Positions 1 to 8,705 of a stretch of 64,000 nt of DNA are shown here, in pieces. Numbering within the stretch: the first letter of the stretch is position 1; each line of letters begins with the position of its first letter. The position numbers and the translations under genes are program-made. Source of the stretch: Anaerovibrio sp. JC8. Lineage in GTDB: Bacteria > Bacillota > Negativicutes > Selenomonadales > Selenomonadaceae. A model generated the notes under the pieces. It was not told the DNA's origin and ran no database searches. It saw only the letters and a program-made list of their open reading frames with translations. The DNA is taken from positions 62,001-126,000 of the forward strand of contig NZ_ANBM01000004.1 in assembly GCF_002100115.1 (NCBI RefSeq). Reading direction: 5' to 3'.

Positions 1-648
1 GAGACCATCAACCTCCATACGGAAGGAAATCTTTGCCACTGGCTCGCTCTGGCTGAGGAGCTCAGTGATTTCACTGTTTTCCTCCATGCCGAAGTCTACC
101 AGATTTACCTTTGGTGGTGAAATATCAATCTTCTTGTTGAACATGGTAGACAATGAGGTAGCAACTGTACCCATCATCTGGTTCATGGATTCACCCACCG
201 CACTCATGTGGATCTCAGTGAGTTCCCCTGGTGGGTTAAGACCATCACCACCCATCATCAAATCAGCAATGATGGAAGCATCCTGAGCCTGAATAGCCAA
301 GATATTGTTACCGTTAATACCGATAACGTAGCCTACCTCAACTATCAGATAAGGCATTGGATACTCATCTTTGATGATCTGCATGGTAGCCATGGAAACC
401 GTAGGAGTGGTAATGTTTACCTTGTGGCCAAGAAGAACGGACAACGTGGTTGCCGCACTTCCCATGGAAATATTACCAATTTCTCCTAAAGCATCTTTCT
501 CTATATCTGAAAGCATGCCATCAACATCTGCTCCAGCATCGGAAGGAGCCGGTGCCGCCTCAGTAGGCTCTGGATTACTGCTTTCAGAAGATCCACCGCC
601 GCCGTTCATCAGCGCATCGATCTCCTCCTGTGTAAGCATATCACCCAT
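1..648 (-). CDS. fliY: Flagellar motor switch phosphatase FliY (3' part outside window)
   Basis: FliY is a C-ring switch protein of Firmicutes that dephosphorylates CheY-P. The first 216 residues are visible. Residues 4-14 (MLTQEEIDALM) resemble the FliM/FliY N-terminal CheY-binding peptide. A Gly/Ser/Pro linker follows, then a CheC-type domain with two phosphatase motifs, EIGNISMGSAA near residue 56 and ESMNQMMG near residue 153. The C-terminal FliN (SpoA) domain should lie beyond base 1 and is not visible. The start overlaps the fliM stop by 8 bases, which suggests translational coupling at the distal end of the flagellar operon. Confidence 0.93.
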   Translation of the reverse strand, partial: MGDMLTQEEIDALMNGGGGSSESSNPEPTEAAPAPSDAGADVDGMLSDIEKDALGEIGNISMGSAATTLSVLLGHKVNITTPTVSMATMQIIKDEYPMPYLIVEVGYVIGINGNNILAIQAQDASIIADLMMGGDGLNPPGELTEIHMSAVGESMNQMMGTVATSLSTMFNKKIDISPPKVNLVDFGMEENSEITELLSQSEPVAKISFRMEVDGL

Positions 649-1648
649 TAGTGCCTTCATCTCCTTCCGTCTTAATCAATTTCGTGATCTGCACCGCAGA
701 TCGTTTGCCGGATGTACCCGGCCGACACAGGAATTTAGTGTCGTTTCCTATTATACATTTCAGTTCATCGTCGACCCTGGTATCCAGCTGCAGCACATCG
801 CCGTAGCTCAAGGACAGGAACTCGCGAACCGAAATATCGAATTGTCCCATCTGAACAATTACAGGAACCTTGGTTCTTCTAAGCTTTTCTTTAATAATAT
901 CAGTATTTTCCGGGTGTTCCTCCCTGCTGACATTGGCAGATACCCAGAAGGTTGTAGTCAACTTGGACATGATAGGCTCAAGCACCAGATAAGGAATACA
1001 GATATTGAGGAATCCTTCTACTGAACCGATCTGTGTCTTAAGTGTTATGATAACAACCATATCGCTAGGTGGAACAATCTGGGCAAACTGAGGGTTTGAC
1101 TCCATTGCCTCCATCTTAGGATTGAACTGAACAACATTAAACCATGCTTCTCTGAGATGTCCCAAGGCCTTATCAAAAATTCTTCTGATAACGGCCTCCT
1201 CTATCTCAGTAAGCACGCGGGCCTTAATAGTGTTCTCTCCCTGACCACCAAATACCCGGTCTATAATGGAAAACGCAATACCAGAGTTCATCTCAAGGAT
1301 GATATTGCCCTTCAGAGGCGGTACTGCCAATATTCCAATAACACTAGGGTTTGAAAGCGATTGGACAAATTCCTGATATGTTAACTGCTCAACGGACACA
1401 ACCTCTACAGATACCAGTGCACGCAAGTACGTGGACAGGTATGTGTTAAACAGTCGTGCAAAGTTGTCATGCAGCATGTTTAATGTTCTAATCTGATCTT
1501 TAGAGAACTTATCTGGACGCTTGAAGTCGTAAGTCTTAACCTTTTTCTGGTTTTCTTCCTTCTTCATTTCCTCAGCGTCGGCTTCACCAGAAGCGAACTG
1601 GGCCAGTAGTTTGTCTATCTCAGATTGTGAGAGTACATCATCTGCCAA
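641..1648 (-). CDS. fliM: Flagellar motor switch protein FliM
   Basis: FliM is the middle C-ring protein and binds CheY-P to reverse rotation. The 335 residues match the family length. The N-terminal peptide DVLSQSEIDKLLAQF is the CheY-P binding helix. The central CheC-like domain carries the FliG-contacting GGQG motif near residue 134, and the C-terminal part is a SpoA domain. The last codons overlap fliY by 8 bases, and fliL lies 43 bases upstream. No anomaly is seen. Confidence 0.97.
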   Translation of the reverse strand: MADDVLSQSEIDKLLAQFASGEADAEEMKKEENQKKVKTYDFKRPDKFSKDQIRTLNMLHDNFARLFNTYLSTYLRALVSVEVVSVEQLTYQEFVQSLSNPSVIGILAVPPLKGNIILEMNSGIAFSIIDRVFGGQGENTIKARVLTEIEEAVIRRIFDKALGHLREAWFNVVQFNPKMEAMESNPQFAQIVPPSDMVVIITLKTQIGSVEGFLNICIPYLVLEPIMSKLTTTFWVSANVSREEHPENTDIIKEKLRRTKVPVIVQMGQFDISVREFLSLSYGDVLQLDTRVDDELKCIIGNDTKFLCRPGTSGKRSAVQITKLIKTEGDEGTNG

Positions 1649-1691
1649 GCTTCATCCCCCTTTCCTTCTCAATATTTATGTTAGCCATAGT

Positions 1692-2213
1692 TTACTGAAG
1701 CATAAAGCTGGTGATGTAAACATCATAAACACTGCCCTCGCCGAGAGCCTTGTTTACCTCACTCTTAATCTTGGCCTTTAAATCATCCTGCTTGTTGGCA
1801 TCCAGCTCTTCGATCTTTACAGTACGAAGAATCTGCAAAGTGGAGTCCATAATCTTGGTTTCTGCCATTGGTACCAGCTTGCCTTCCTTAACGACCTCTT
1901 CCTTTTCAGGATTCAGCTCCATAACAATGCCTACCTTCAGGAAGCGGCTGGCCTTGATGCCACCAACATTGACAATCATACCTTCCTTGGGATCGCCAAG
2001 CTTGACAAAAACACCAGGATCGTGATTCTTTACCTCACCGCCAGCTACATTGGCGCCGTTGGACATCACCTGAGTGGTAATGAAAAAGGAAATACCGCCT
2101 GCCAGTATCAAGCCAAAAAGAATAAGAACTACTACGATAATGATAGGAAATTTCTTACCTTTGCCACCTGCCTCGGGAGCCGGTTGTTCCTCGATCTTTT
2201 CTTCATCAGCCAT
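1692..2213 (-). CDS. fliL: Flagellar basal body-associated protein FliL
   Basis: FliL is a single-pass inner membrane protein that surrounds the stator and supports torque. The 173-residue protein has a short acidic cytoplasmic start, one hydrophobic segment at about residues 23-46 (PIIIVVVLILFGLILAGG), and a periplasmic FliL domain ending in the usual YITSFMLQ. It precedes fliM in the operon. A 231-base gap separates it from flbD upstream, so it may have its own leader or promoter. Confidence 0.95.
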   Translation of the reverse strand: MADEEKIEEQPAPEAGGKGKKFPIIIVVVLILFGLILAGGISFFITTQVMSNGANVAGGEVKNHDPGVFVKLGDPKEGMIVNVGGIKASRFLKVGIVMELNPEKEEVVKEGKLVPMAETKIMDSTLQILRTVKIEELDANKQDDLKAKIKSEVNKALGEGSVYDVYITSFMLQ

Positions 2214-2444
2214 TCTATGTCACTCCTTCATTTTTTATCCGACGCTAACGGCTGCAAAGGCTCCCACCTCTTAGATGTAAGACAAGCATCCGTAACGCTC
2301 TGGGTAAAATTCGACTAAATGCAGCGAAAAATAAAGCTCCAACTGCATAAGTCTCATTTTATCTATACAATTGACGAGAATCCATTCTCACCAAAATATA
2401 TTCAATAATTATTATTTTACCAATTATATGACAAAATACAACTA
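2214..2444 (-). other. Intergenic leader between flbD and fliL, no gene seen
   Basis: This 231-base gap is unusual in an otherwise tightly packed operon. The half near flbD is AT-rich with several TATAAT-like stretches. The half near fliL is GC-richer with short self-complementary pieces. I could not match it to a known riboswitch. The motA-motB pair, which sits between flbD and fliL in many clostridial operons, is absent and no remnant could be read. Confidence 0.5.
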
Positions 2445-2642
2445 TTATTTAAACCATGCCCGCTTGTACTTTACCACCTGGCGGACAACCTCTTCCATTG
2501 GCTCTTCCACGATAATCTTCTTGCCATTGGTCAGTGTAATTACAGTATCAGGAGTTTCCTCGATTGTTTCTATAATTTCGGCATTGAGGACGAATTCCCC
2601 TTTTTTACTACGATCAGAATTGAATTTTGTAAGCTTAATCAT
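2445..2642 (-). CDS. flbD: Flagellar protein FlbD/SwrD
   Basis: FlbD (SwrD in Bacillus subtilis) is a small cytoplasmic protein that increases flagellar power for swarming. The 65 residues begin MIKLTKFN and carry the family core FVLNAEIIETIEETPDTVIT followed by GKKIIVEE. The length is normal. It lies directly after flgE, as in Bacillus and clostridia. A clear AAGGGGGA Shine-Dalgarno precedes the ATG. A strong hairpin lies between it and flgE. Confidence 0.93.
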   Translation of the reverse strand: MIKLTKFNSDRSKKGEFVLNAEIIETIEETPDTVITLTNGKKIIVEEPMEEVVRQVVKYKRAWFK

Positions 2643-2668
2643 ATAAGCTCCCCCTTAAAAGCATATTA

Positions 2669-2705
2669 ATTTGTTGGCAGGTGCAGGGAGCACCTGCCAA
2701 CAAAT
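2669..2705 (-). promoter_or_regulatory. Long perfect hairpin between flgE and flbD
   Basis: A 16-base-pair perfect stem (left arm 2669-2684, right arm 2690-2705) has a 5-base loop. Stem core: GGCAGGTGC / GCACCTGCC. On the transcribed minus strand it follows the flgE stop and is followed by AATATGC and then the flbD Shine-Dalgarno, with no U-run. It is therefore more likely an mRNA-stabilising or partial attenuating structure for the abundant hook mRNA than a classical terminator. Confidence 0.75.
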
Positions 2706-2737
2706 AACTTAAAAAACCTTTTAAATTCCTAATAAAA

Positions 2738-4138
2738 TTATCTCTTCATATTGATAAGGTTCTCCAACATCTCATCAGATACAGTAATAATCTTGGAGTT
2801 GGACTGGAAACCACGCTGAGTGATAATCATGTTACTGAATTCCTCAGCCACGTCCACATTGGACATTTCCAGGGCAGAGGCAGTAATGGTAGCACCAAAG
2901 CTAGCGGCAGTACCGATGTTAGGGGTACCGGAGTTATTTGACTCTACATAGAGGGAATTACCCTTCTTGGTAAGACCAGGAGCATTGGTGAACTGAGCTA
3001 CTGCAATCTGGGCCTCCTTACGGAGTACACCGTTGGTGTAGGTACCAACAACAGTACCGGACTCGTCGATAGTTACAGTATCCAAAGTACCAGATGCATA
3101 GCCATCAGCTTCAGCATTAATAGTGCTGGAGTTGGCATACTGGGTCAACTTATCAAAAGTAATGTTAACCTTTTGTGGAGCAGCACCATTCCCCTGGGAA
3201 TAAGTGAGATTAAGAACAGCACTACCAGATTCATAAGCGCCGGAGTCCTTAAACTTAATAGTCGCATCAGCCATGGTTAAAGTAGTTAGCGAACCATCTT
3301 CCTCAGTAATTGTACCTTTTGCCAGTTTTGCCATCCATTCATTTGCCGCTGTCTTTTCAACGGTAATTGGTACAACATGGGCAGAACCCAGGGAATCATA
3401 TACTTTTACGGTGGTAGACAATGGTATACTGTTACCTATCTTATATGTACCAGTAGTTACCGTCTGGGTCGTACCATCACTCATGGTAAGTACTGCTGCT
3501 GCAATATTAGTACCATCTACAGTGCATGGATCAGGTGGAGTAACAGCCTGGCCGTTACTGTCAGTAGCAGTAACACTTTTAATCGTTGCAGCGGAAGCAT
3601 TAAGATTATTTATATAATTAGCAATCTGAGTTGAAGACGAAGGCATGGTCTTGCCTGCACGAATCTGAATAGAAGAAGTTGCACCATTGGTATTAATGGA
3701 ATTATGCTCAGTAGCAGAAGCATTCATATATCCCTGAACATACAAGCCTTCCGCATTAACCAGATTACCTTCAGCATCGAAGTTAAAGGCACCATTACGG
3801 GTATAGAAGGTCTGGTTTCCCTGCTTTACTACGAAGAGAGCATTACCAGAAAGACACAGGTCAGTATTAATACCGGTGCTCTGTACAGAACCATCCTTGA
3901 AATTTACGTCAATAGCAGAAATCTTCATACCAAGACCAATCTGCTTAGGATTGGTACCACCAGTAGTACCGGAAGCCTGGGAAGCTGCGGTGAGGGTCTG
4001 GCTTAAGGAATCCTCGAAATTAACACGGCTGGATTTAAAACCAGTGGTATTTACGTTGGAAATGTTGTTACCGATAACATCCATACGGGTCTGATGATTT
4101 TTAAGTCCGGAAACGCCGGAAAACAGTGAACGCATCAT
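2738..4138 (-). CDS. flgE: Flagellar hook protein FlgE
   Basis: FlgE polymerises into the extracellular hook after export by the flagellar type III system. The 466-residue protein has the rod/hook N-terminal signature GNNISNVNTTGFK near residue 29 and the C-terminal coiled-coil module ending SDEMLENLINMKR, which pack into the D0 domain. The centre is Thr/Ser/Gly-rich and variable, as usual. It has no Sec signal peptide, as expected. It sits between a TIGR02530-type gene and flbD. Confidence 0.97.
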   Translation of the reverse strand: MMRSLFSGVSGLKNHQTRMDVIGNNISNVNTTGFKSSRVNFEDSLSQTLTAASQASGTTGGTNPKQIGLGMKISAIDVNFKDGSVQSTGINTDLCLSGNALFVVKQGNQTFYTRNGAFNFDAEGNLVNAEGLYVQGYMNASATEHNSINTNGATSSIQIRAGKTMPSSSTQIANYINNLNASAATIKSVTATDSNGQAVTPPDPCTVDGTNIAAAVLTMSDGTTQTVTTGTYKIGNSIPLSTTVKVYDSLGSAHVVPITVEKTAANEWMAKLAKGTITEEDGSLTTLTMADATIKFKDSGAYESGSAVLNLTYSQGNGAAPQKVNITFDKLTQYANSSTINAEADGYASGTLDTVTIDESGTVVGTYTNGVLRKEAQIAVAQFTNAPGLTKKGNSLYVESNNSGTPNIGTAASFGATITASALEMSNVDVAEEFSNMIITQRGFQSNSKIITVSDEMLENLINMKR

Positions 4139-4229
4139 AATGAATCAATCTCCTTTTCTTTGTCTGATGCGGCTTTTTGTAAAGGACCTCTGTCAGTCAG
4201 TCCTTTAAGCTCTCCAATAAGGTCCAAGC

Positions 4230-4619
4230 TTATAATATGGCCGCACTGTCAATATTCGTAAATATATTTTCCTTTGCACTTGATCCATCCATGGCGGTAA
4301 TTACAGTCCGATTGGTGACACTGACTACAAGAGCGGTATCATTCATGTAGATAACCGATTCCCTGGCACCCTTTTCAGCCATCCTGGCCACGGTGTCATC
4401 CAACTTTGCAAGATCCTGCTCACTAAAGGTAAGATTTCTGTCCCTTAGGCGCTGGAGTGCATGGTTTGAGAACATCACCTTTTGAGAGCTTTGCTGCAAT
4501 ATATCAGCGAAGGTTGCTCCCTTGGTTATGGCTGTATCAGCAGCCCGGCGATGATTAAGACTGGAATTTTCCACTGGCAAAATGGGTTGTGACGGAAAAA
4601 AGATTTTTGGGTCACTCAT
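4230..4619 (-). CDS. Flagellar operon protein of TIGR02530 type
   Basis: This 129-residue protein is the small conserved protein normally found between flgD and flgE in Firmicute flagellar operons. Recognisable parts are the central helix FSNHALQRLRDRNLTFSEQD and the end VSVTNRTVITAMDGSS. Its function is not established. Context suggests a role in hook assembly. It has no membrane segment or signal peptide. The flgD stop is 18 bases upstream. Confidence 0.88.
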   Translation of the reverse strand: MSDPKIFFPSQPILPVENSSLNHRRAADTAITKGATFADILQQSSQKVMFSNHALQRLRDRNLTFSEQDLAKLDDTVARMAEKGARESVIYMNDTALVVSVTNRTVITAMDGSSAKENIFTNIDSAAIL

Positions 4620-4637
4620 ATCTTGCCTCCTAAACTT

Positions 4638-5135
4638 TTATGCACCTTTGCCCACACGGGTAATATGTGCAATTTCAACCTTGGTAGTCATTTCAGTTCC
4701 ATCGGCAGCCTTAACTGTTGCCAGCACGGAAGTCTTGCCATCAGTTACGCTGACACCGGAAACAGTACCTTCATAGAAATTCTTACCATCTGAAGACCAC
4801 TGAATGTCCTTGCCAATCATGCTGCTAAGCTGGCCAACCAATACGGAAGAGTCGATATTCTCCACCAGGGTATAAACCTCGCCCAACTTGCTGGCCACAT
4901 TGGTCATCTGCTCCAAGGAGGAATACTGGGCCAACTGGGCAAGATACTCGGTGTTGTCCATAGGAGAAAGTGGATCCTGATACTGCATCTGGGTTACCAG
5001 CAGAGAAAGGAATGCATCCTTGTCCAGCTCGCTCTTCTTACCGACCTCGGAAGCGGCTACGCCCATTGACTTCTTGTACTCATCATAATCATAGGTCTTG
5101 CCATCGACGGTAATGGTATTTAATGAATTTGCCAT
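4638..5135 (-). CDS. flgD: Flagellar hook assembly scaffold FlgD
   Basis: FlgD forms a temporary cap that lets FlgE subunits assemble. The 165-residue protein shows the family N-terminal block: KDAFLSLLVTQMQYQDPLSP near residue 41, then NTEYLAQLAQYSSLEQM. A short C-terminal beta domain contains IGKDIQW and GTVSGVSV. It is shorter than the enterobacterial protein because it lacks most of the C-terminal Fn3/Tudor part, which is common in Firmicutes. fliK lies 21 bases upstream. Confidence 0.95.
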   Translation of the reverse strand: MANSLNTITVDGKTYDYDEYKKSMGVAASEVGKKSELDKDAFLSLLVTQMQYQDPLSPMDNTEYLAQLAQYSSLEQMTNVASKLGEVYTLVENIDSSVLVGQLSSMIGKDIQWSSDGKNFYEGTVSGVSVTDGKTSVLATVKAADGTEMTTKVEIAHITRVGKGA

Positions 5136-5156
5136 ATTTATACTCCTTTCTGAAAT

Positions 5157-6797
5157 TTATACGGCGTAGTCAACGCCATCGGAAATCTTGTTGCCTTCGC
5201 TGTCGCGAATAACCTCAGTAGCCTGATTTACCGGCCCTGCTGCAAGATTCTCCACATCCTCTTCAAAATCCTTTAAGTCAATTTCCTGACTTCTGACATT
5301 CTGCTGCTGTTGCTGCTGGTAGTAGCCCTGGCTTTGTCCCTCTGGCAGCTGGCCATCGGAAAGTCCTGTCTGAACTTCTACGCTGTCTACCTTGATGCCC
5401 TGCTCATTCAGTTCCTTCTGCAGCTGAATCATTGAAGTTTCCAGCATAGCCCTCACCTGGGCATTATCAGTATGGAATGTGGCGGTCACACCACCATTGC
5501 TGTTTACAGCCACCTTCAAGGTAAGATCACCAAGATGTCTCGGGTTCAGCTTAATTACCATTTCAGTGTTCTCAGCATTACGGAGAAGTCTGGCCTGCTC
5601 CACAATCTGCTGGGTAACCTGGTAGGTATCCCTGGTCTGAGCCACGTTTGGCTGACTGTTAGTCTGGGCCACGTTGTCAGTGGTCTGAGTCTGAACAGAG
5701 GAGTTAATGGCCTGAGTGGCATCCATTCGATTGTTTACGGTTGCTTCCTCAGCTTCTGCCTGCTGAGCCTGCACTACTGGAGCAGCTGCTTCATTTTCCA
5801 TATTCTGCTGGAAATTCTGCTGTGGCTGCTGGAAGCTCTGCTGCGACTGCTGACTATCAGGATTTAAACTCTGTTTTGGTTCACTGGTATTTACCACCTG
5901 AGTCTGCTGTCCGAGAAGATTGTTCATATCCTCTACAGTAGTCTTCTGAGTAGCGGTGTTTGTCGCCGGCTCAGTGTCCTGGCTCACAATTCGGCTGCCG
6001 GAAAGAACGGCCAGCATGTGCTGTTCTTTGGTCATATCGCCGGAATTGATTACCTGGGAACCGTCTGGTGCGGTTACAGCTTCCACTGGCTGCACTGGCT
6101 TTAACAGTGCCTCAATGGATTTTGGCTGATGCATCTGAGGCTGCTGTACTTCAGCATTCTGCTGAGTCTGCTGAGTTGCCTGACCCTCCGGCTCTGCTAC
6201 CACCTGTCCATCAACTACGACGGCTTCCTTGGCGGCATCCTGAACCTGTACATTAGTGGTTTCAGTCTGCTGCTGGAGCTGTGTGGCAGCTGCTGGCTGC
6301 TGTAATTCCTGGGCTGCGGTGCTGATTTCCGGAGTAGCGGTATCCACTACAGTCTGAATCGGCTGTTCAGCTACTGGCTGTTCCAGAATTGGCTGGACAT
6401 TTTCCTCAGTCTGGGCTGCTGGCATAGAAGAAGTAAGCTCGGCCAATGGCATCGGTACAACAGTGGTTGCGGTGGCTTCTGCCGCCATTTCCTCTGCTGC
6501 CTCATCCACTACCTCGGCTACAGCCCCCTTGACATCGCCCTCTGGCTTTGCCTCCGCTGTGTCAGCCTTCTGTACTGGCTTGTCAGCTACTGGAGTTTCA
6601 ACAGCTTCCTTGGTAAGCTCGGTCAGCTTATCCTCCTTGGTGACATCTTTAAGCTCCGAGGAGAAATCCTTGCCCTGCTTGCCGCTGGTTGCCTTGCGTC
6701 CCTCAAAGGCCTTGTTTACATTTTTCTGAACATTGACATTGCCCTGTGGAGCAGCTGGTGCAGCGGTAAAGAGATTTGCACTTACGTTTGTTCCCAT
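5157..6797 (-). CDS. fliK: Flagellar hook-length control protein FliK
   Basis: FliK is a secreted molecular ruler that switches export from hook to filament substrates. The 546 residues divide into a long low-complexity region (about 1-390) rich in Gln, Ala, Val and Glu, and a conserved C-terminal domain with VIKLNPRHLGDLTLKV near residue 414 and HTDNAQVRAMLETSMIQLQK. Gln runs such as YYQQQQQQN follow. Assignment rests on the C-terminal domain and its place between the motE-like gene and flgD. Confidence 0.93.
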   Translation of the reverse strand: MGTNVSANLFTAAPAAPQGNVNVQKNVNKAFEGRKATSGKQGKDFSSELKDVTKEDKLTELTKEAVETPVADKPVQKADTAEAKPEGDVKGAVAEVVDEAAEEMAAEATATTVVPMPLAELTSSMPAAQTEENVQPILEQPVAEQPIQTVVDTATPEISTAAQELQQPAAATQLQQQTETTNVQVQDAAKEAVVVDGQVVAEPEGQATQQTQQNAEVQQPQMHQPKSIEALLKPVQPVEAVTAPDGSQVINSGDMTKEQHMLAVLSGSRIVSQDTEPATNTATQKTTVEDMNNLLGQQTQVVNTSEPKQSLNPDSQQSQQSFQQPQQNFQQNMENEAAAPVVQAQQAEAEEATVNNRMDATQAINSSVQTQTTDNVAQTNSQPNVAQTRDTYQVTQQIVEQARLLRNAENTEMVIKLNPRHLGDLTLKVAVNSNGGVTATFHTDNAQVRAMLETSMIQLQKELNEQGIKVDSVEVQTGLSDGQLPEGQSQGYYQQQQQQNVRSQEIDLKDFEEDVENLAAGPVNQATEVIRDSEGNKISDGVDYAV

Positions 6798-6988
6798 GAA
6801 TTCACCTCCTTAAAAAAGTAATAATATATATGATTTCCACCTCATCCACCGCCCTTACAGAAGCAAGTTCTCCTAACAGCGGTCCCCCTTCCCCTCAAGG
6901 GAAGGCCAATGAAGTAGTTAACCATCAAAAATATTTTACCAAAAGAAGATTAAAGTACAATTAAGAAAAATTATTAATTAGTTATAAT
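6798..6988 (-). other. Gap between motE-like gene and fliK, with small hairpins
   Basis: This 191-base gap holds an AAGGAGG Shine-Dalgarno for fliK at its left end. It also has a GC-rich stretch near 6840-6910 with short inverted pieces, including CCTTCCC / GGGAAGG around 6888-6905. No gene is seen. The hairpin has no U-run, so it is unlikely to be a strong terminator. Confidence 0.45.
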
Positions 6989-7612
6989 TTAATTTTGTGC
7001 CTGGGGCTGATTCTGTTCAGACTGTGGCGGATTCTGCATTGGCCGCTTTGGAGCACCATTATACATAATCCTGGTAATATTAGCAGCCCGATCAGTATCA
7101 AACTTGGTCAGCACCTGGGAAACCTGGGATTCATCCATACGCTGAAGAATGGATATGACAATATCATCATCCATACCTTCCATAATCTTGGCAGCCTCCT
7201 CAGGCTTCATCTCATTGTAGAGACGGGCCAGCTTGGAAACACGTTTTTTTTCTGCGGCCTGTCTTTCCTTGGTCTGCTTTTCAATTTCCTCCTTGGAAAG
7301 TACTACAGGCTTGGACTGGTTTTTCTTGTCGTCCTTTTTAACCTCTTTCTTGGCCTCAGTCTTCTGGGTGGCTTCATCCACGGAGGATTCACCATCCTCC
7401 ACTGGTCTTACAAAGTATTCACCGATAACTGGCATATCGTAAAGGCCATATTTTTCATTTGCTTCGTTGGTATCTATAATTCTGAAGTAAATGCCCAAAA
7501 AGAAGCCAACGATTATTATAACAAGCAAAACCAGGGCTATAATAAAGAATTTCAGTATTTTTTTGAATTTACTTGGCTTTTTTTCAGCTTCGTCATTCCG
7601 ATTCTCGTCCAT
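6989..7612 (-). CDS. MotE-like flagellar membrane protein (MgtE N-domain)
   Basis: The 207-residue protein has a Lys-rich cytoplasmic start and one membrane helix (about residues 20-43, FFIIALVLLVIIIVGFFLG). A charged coiled-coil (KKEVKKDDKKNQ ... EEIEKQTKERQ) follows, then an MgtE N-terminal domain (EEAAKIMEGMDDDIVISIL). This order matches MotE/YlxF-type proteins that help assemble the stator or basal body. The start is placed at the ATG at 7612, which a GGTGG sequence precedes; an in-frame GTG lies three codons upstream. Its position between the transglycosylase gene and fliK matches ylxF of Bacillus. Confidence 0.85.
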   Translation of the reverse strand: MDENRNDEAEKKPSKFKKILKFFIIALVLLVIIIVGFFLGIYFRIIDTNEANEKYGLYDMPVIGEYFVRPVEDGESSVDEATQKTEAKKEVKKDDKKNQSKPVVLSKEEIEKQTKERQAAEKKRVSKLARLYNEMKPEEAAKIMEGMDDDIVISILQRMDESQVSQVLTKFDTDRAANITRIMYNGAPKRPMQNPPQSEQNQPQAQN

Positions 7613-7633
7613 TAAATCCACCCTATATTAATA

Positions 7634-8200
7634 TTATCGATAAATATCCAATACCTTATTTACATAATTTTGGGTCTCAATATACGGTGGAACGCCACCA
7701 TAATCCTTAACAGCCTGTGGGCCCGCATTGTATGCAGCCACGGCCTTCTTCACATCACCATTGAAGGTATCCAGCATCTCCTTGATGTACTTGGCACCTC
7801 CATCAATGTTCTGCTGCTTGTTATACGGGTCAACCCCCAGGGAAGCAGCAGTATCCGGCATAAGCTGCATAACGCCAACTGCTCCCGCAGAGGACACAGC
7901 CCCCTGATTGCCACCGGACTCTGTCTGGGCAATAGCTGCTACCAGACGTGGGTCAACATGGTACTTGGAAGCCGCCTCATTTATAAGGGCAGTGGTATCA
8001 CCGCCAAAGCTGGTATTTTCCACCTTGGTGCCGCTGAAATCCATGGTAGGATTCAGCTTGCCCTCTGCTGCCTTTAGCTCAGCGGCAAAGGTGTTATTGC
8101 CTGCTGCATTGGCATTATAGGCCGGTCTGCTGATACCAAATCTGTCATTAAGTTCATTAATGCGCTGGACAACACCCTCCAGGCCTTCTATTCTCATCAT
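7634..8200 (-). CDS. SLT-type lytic transglycosylase, flagellar rod-associated
   Basis: The C-terminal half (about residues 75-188) is a Slt/LT domain with the catalytic Glu in AQTESGGN, followed by GAVGVMQLMPDTAASLGV and the AYNAGPQAV motif. Such enzymes cleave peptidoglycan glycan strands. There is no signal peptide or membrane helix. The N-terminal 75 residues are polar, with a helix MRIEGLEGVVQRINELN. Its position inside the flagellar operon suggests export by the flagellar type III apparatus to open the wall for the rod, the job of FlgJ elsewhere (inference). The ATG at 8200 has a GGTGA Shine-Dalgarno six bases upstream. Confidence 0.88.
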   Translation of the reverse strand: MMRIEGLEGVVQRINELNDRFGISRPAYNANAAGNNTFAAELKAAEGKLNPTMDFSGTKVENTSFGGDTTALINEAASKYHVDPRLVAAIAQTESGGNQGAVSSAGAVGVMQLMPDTAASLGVDPYNKQQNIDGGAKYIKEMLDTFNGDVKKAVAAYNAGPQAVKDYGGVPPYIETQNYVNKVLDIYR

Positions 8201-8229
8201 ATTCAATCACCTTCACACATACAGATGTC

Positions 8230-8679
8230 TTAACCCATATTTCTGAAGTAGAGCTGGCCGCCGATTTCATCCAGTACCTTCTGTTCCTCGAAGAGAACCT
8301 CTGCCATGTACTGCTGGAAGCGTTTTTCCTTCAGCTGCTCAATGCTCTTTAATTTGTTCATTATCTTTACAAGCTCTGTCATGCGCTTTTGGCGCTCAGC
8401 CTGGCACTCCATAATGAAATGCTGCTGCTGCTCAATCTGCTCACGCTTGTAGTTAAAGAAGCTGTTGTAGGTCATGAGGGTACCAACAGTAATGGTTCCC
8501 TTGCTGGTAAGGGCATCATAATCCTTATGCCCCTGAGCCATCTGCTCCAGCAGCTCCTCCAAGTGATGTCTTGCTTCTTCAAGCTTTTTTGTAGCGGTGG
8601 CCAATTCAACCTGCGCCTGGTCCTTATTCATTTTGGTAACCTTCAGCAGGGTTTCCAGCTGGAACCTGAATTTCTTCAT
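8230..8679 (-). CDS. fliJ: Flagellar export chaperone FliJ
   Basis: FliJ is the coiled-coil stalk that couples the FliI ATPase ring to the FlhA export gate. The 149 residues are almost entirely helical. They begin MKKFRFQLETLLKVTKM, the standard FliJ opening, followed by heptad-rich Glu/Gln/Lys segments. The length is typical. It lies directly downstream of fliI. Confidence 0.92.
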   Translation of the reverse strand: MKKFRFQLETLLKVTKMNKDQAQVELATATKKLEEARHHLEELLEQMAQGHKDYDALTSKGTITVGTLMTYNSFFNYKREQIEQQQHFIMECQAERQKRMTELVKIMNKLKSIEQLKEKRFQQYMAEVLFEEQKVLDEIGGQLYFRNMG

Positions 8680-8705
8680 GTCTGGCTGCCTCCACTATTC
8701 TATGT

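Noticed and set aside
2220-2340. Possible c-di-GMP (GEMM) or other riboswitch before fliL
   Set aside because: GCAAAGGCTCC on plus recalls part of GEMM, but it is on the wrong strand for fliL and the other conserved blocks are missing.
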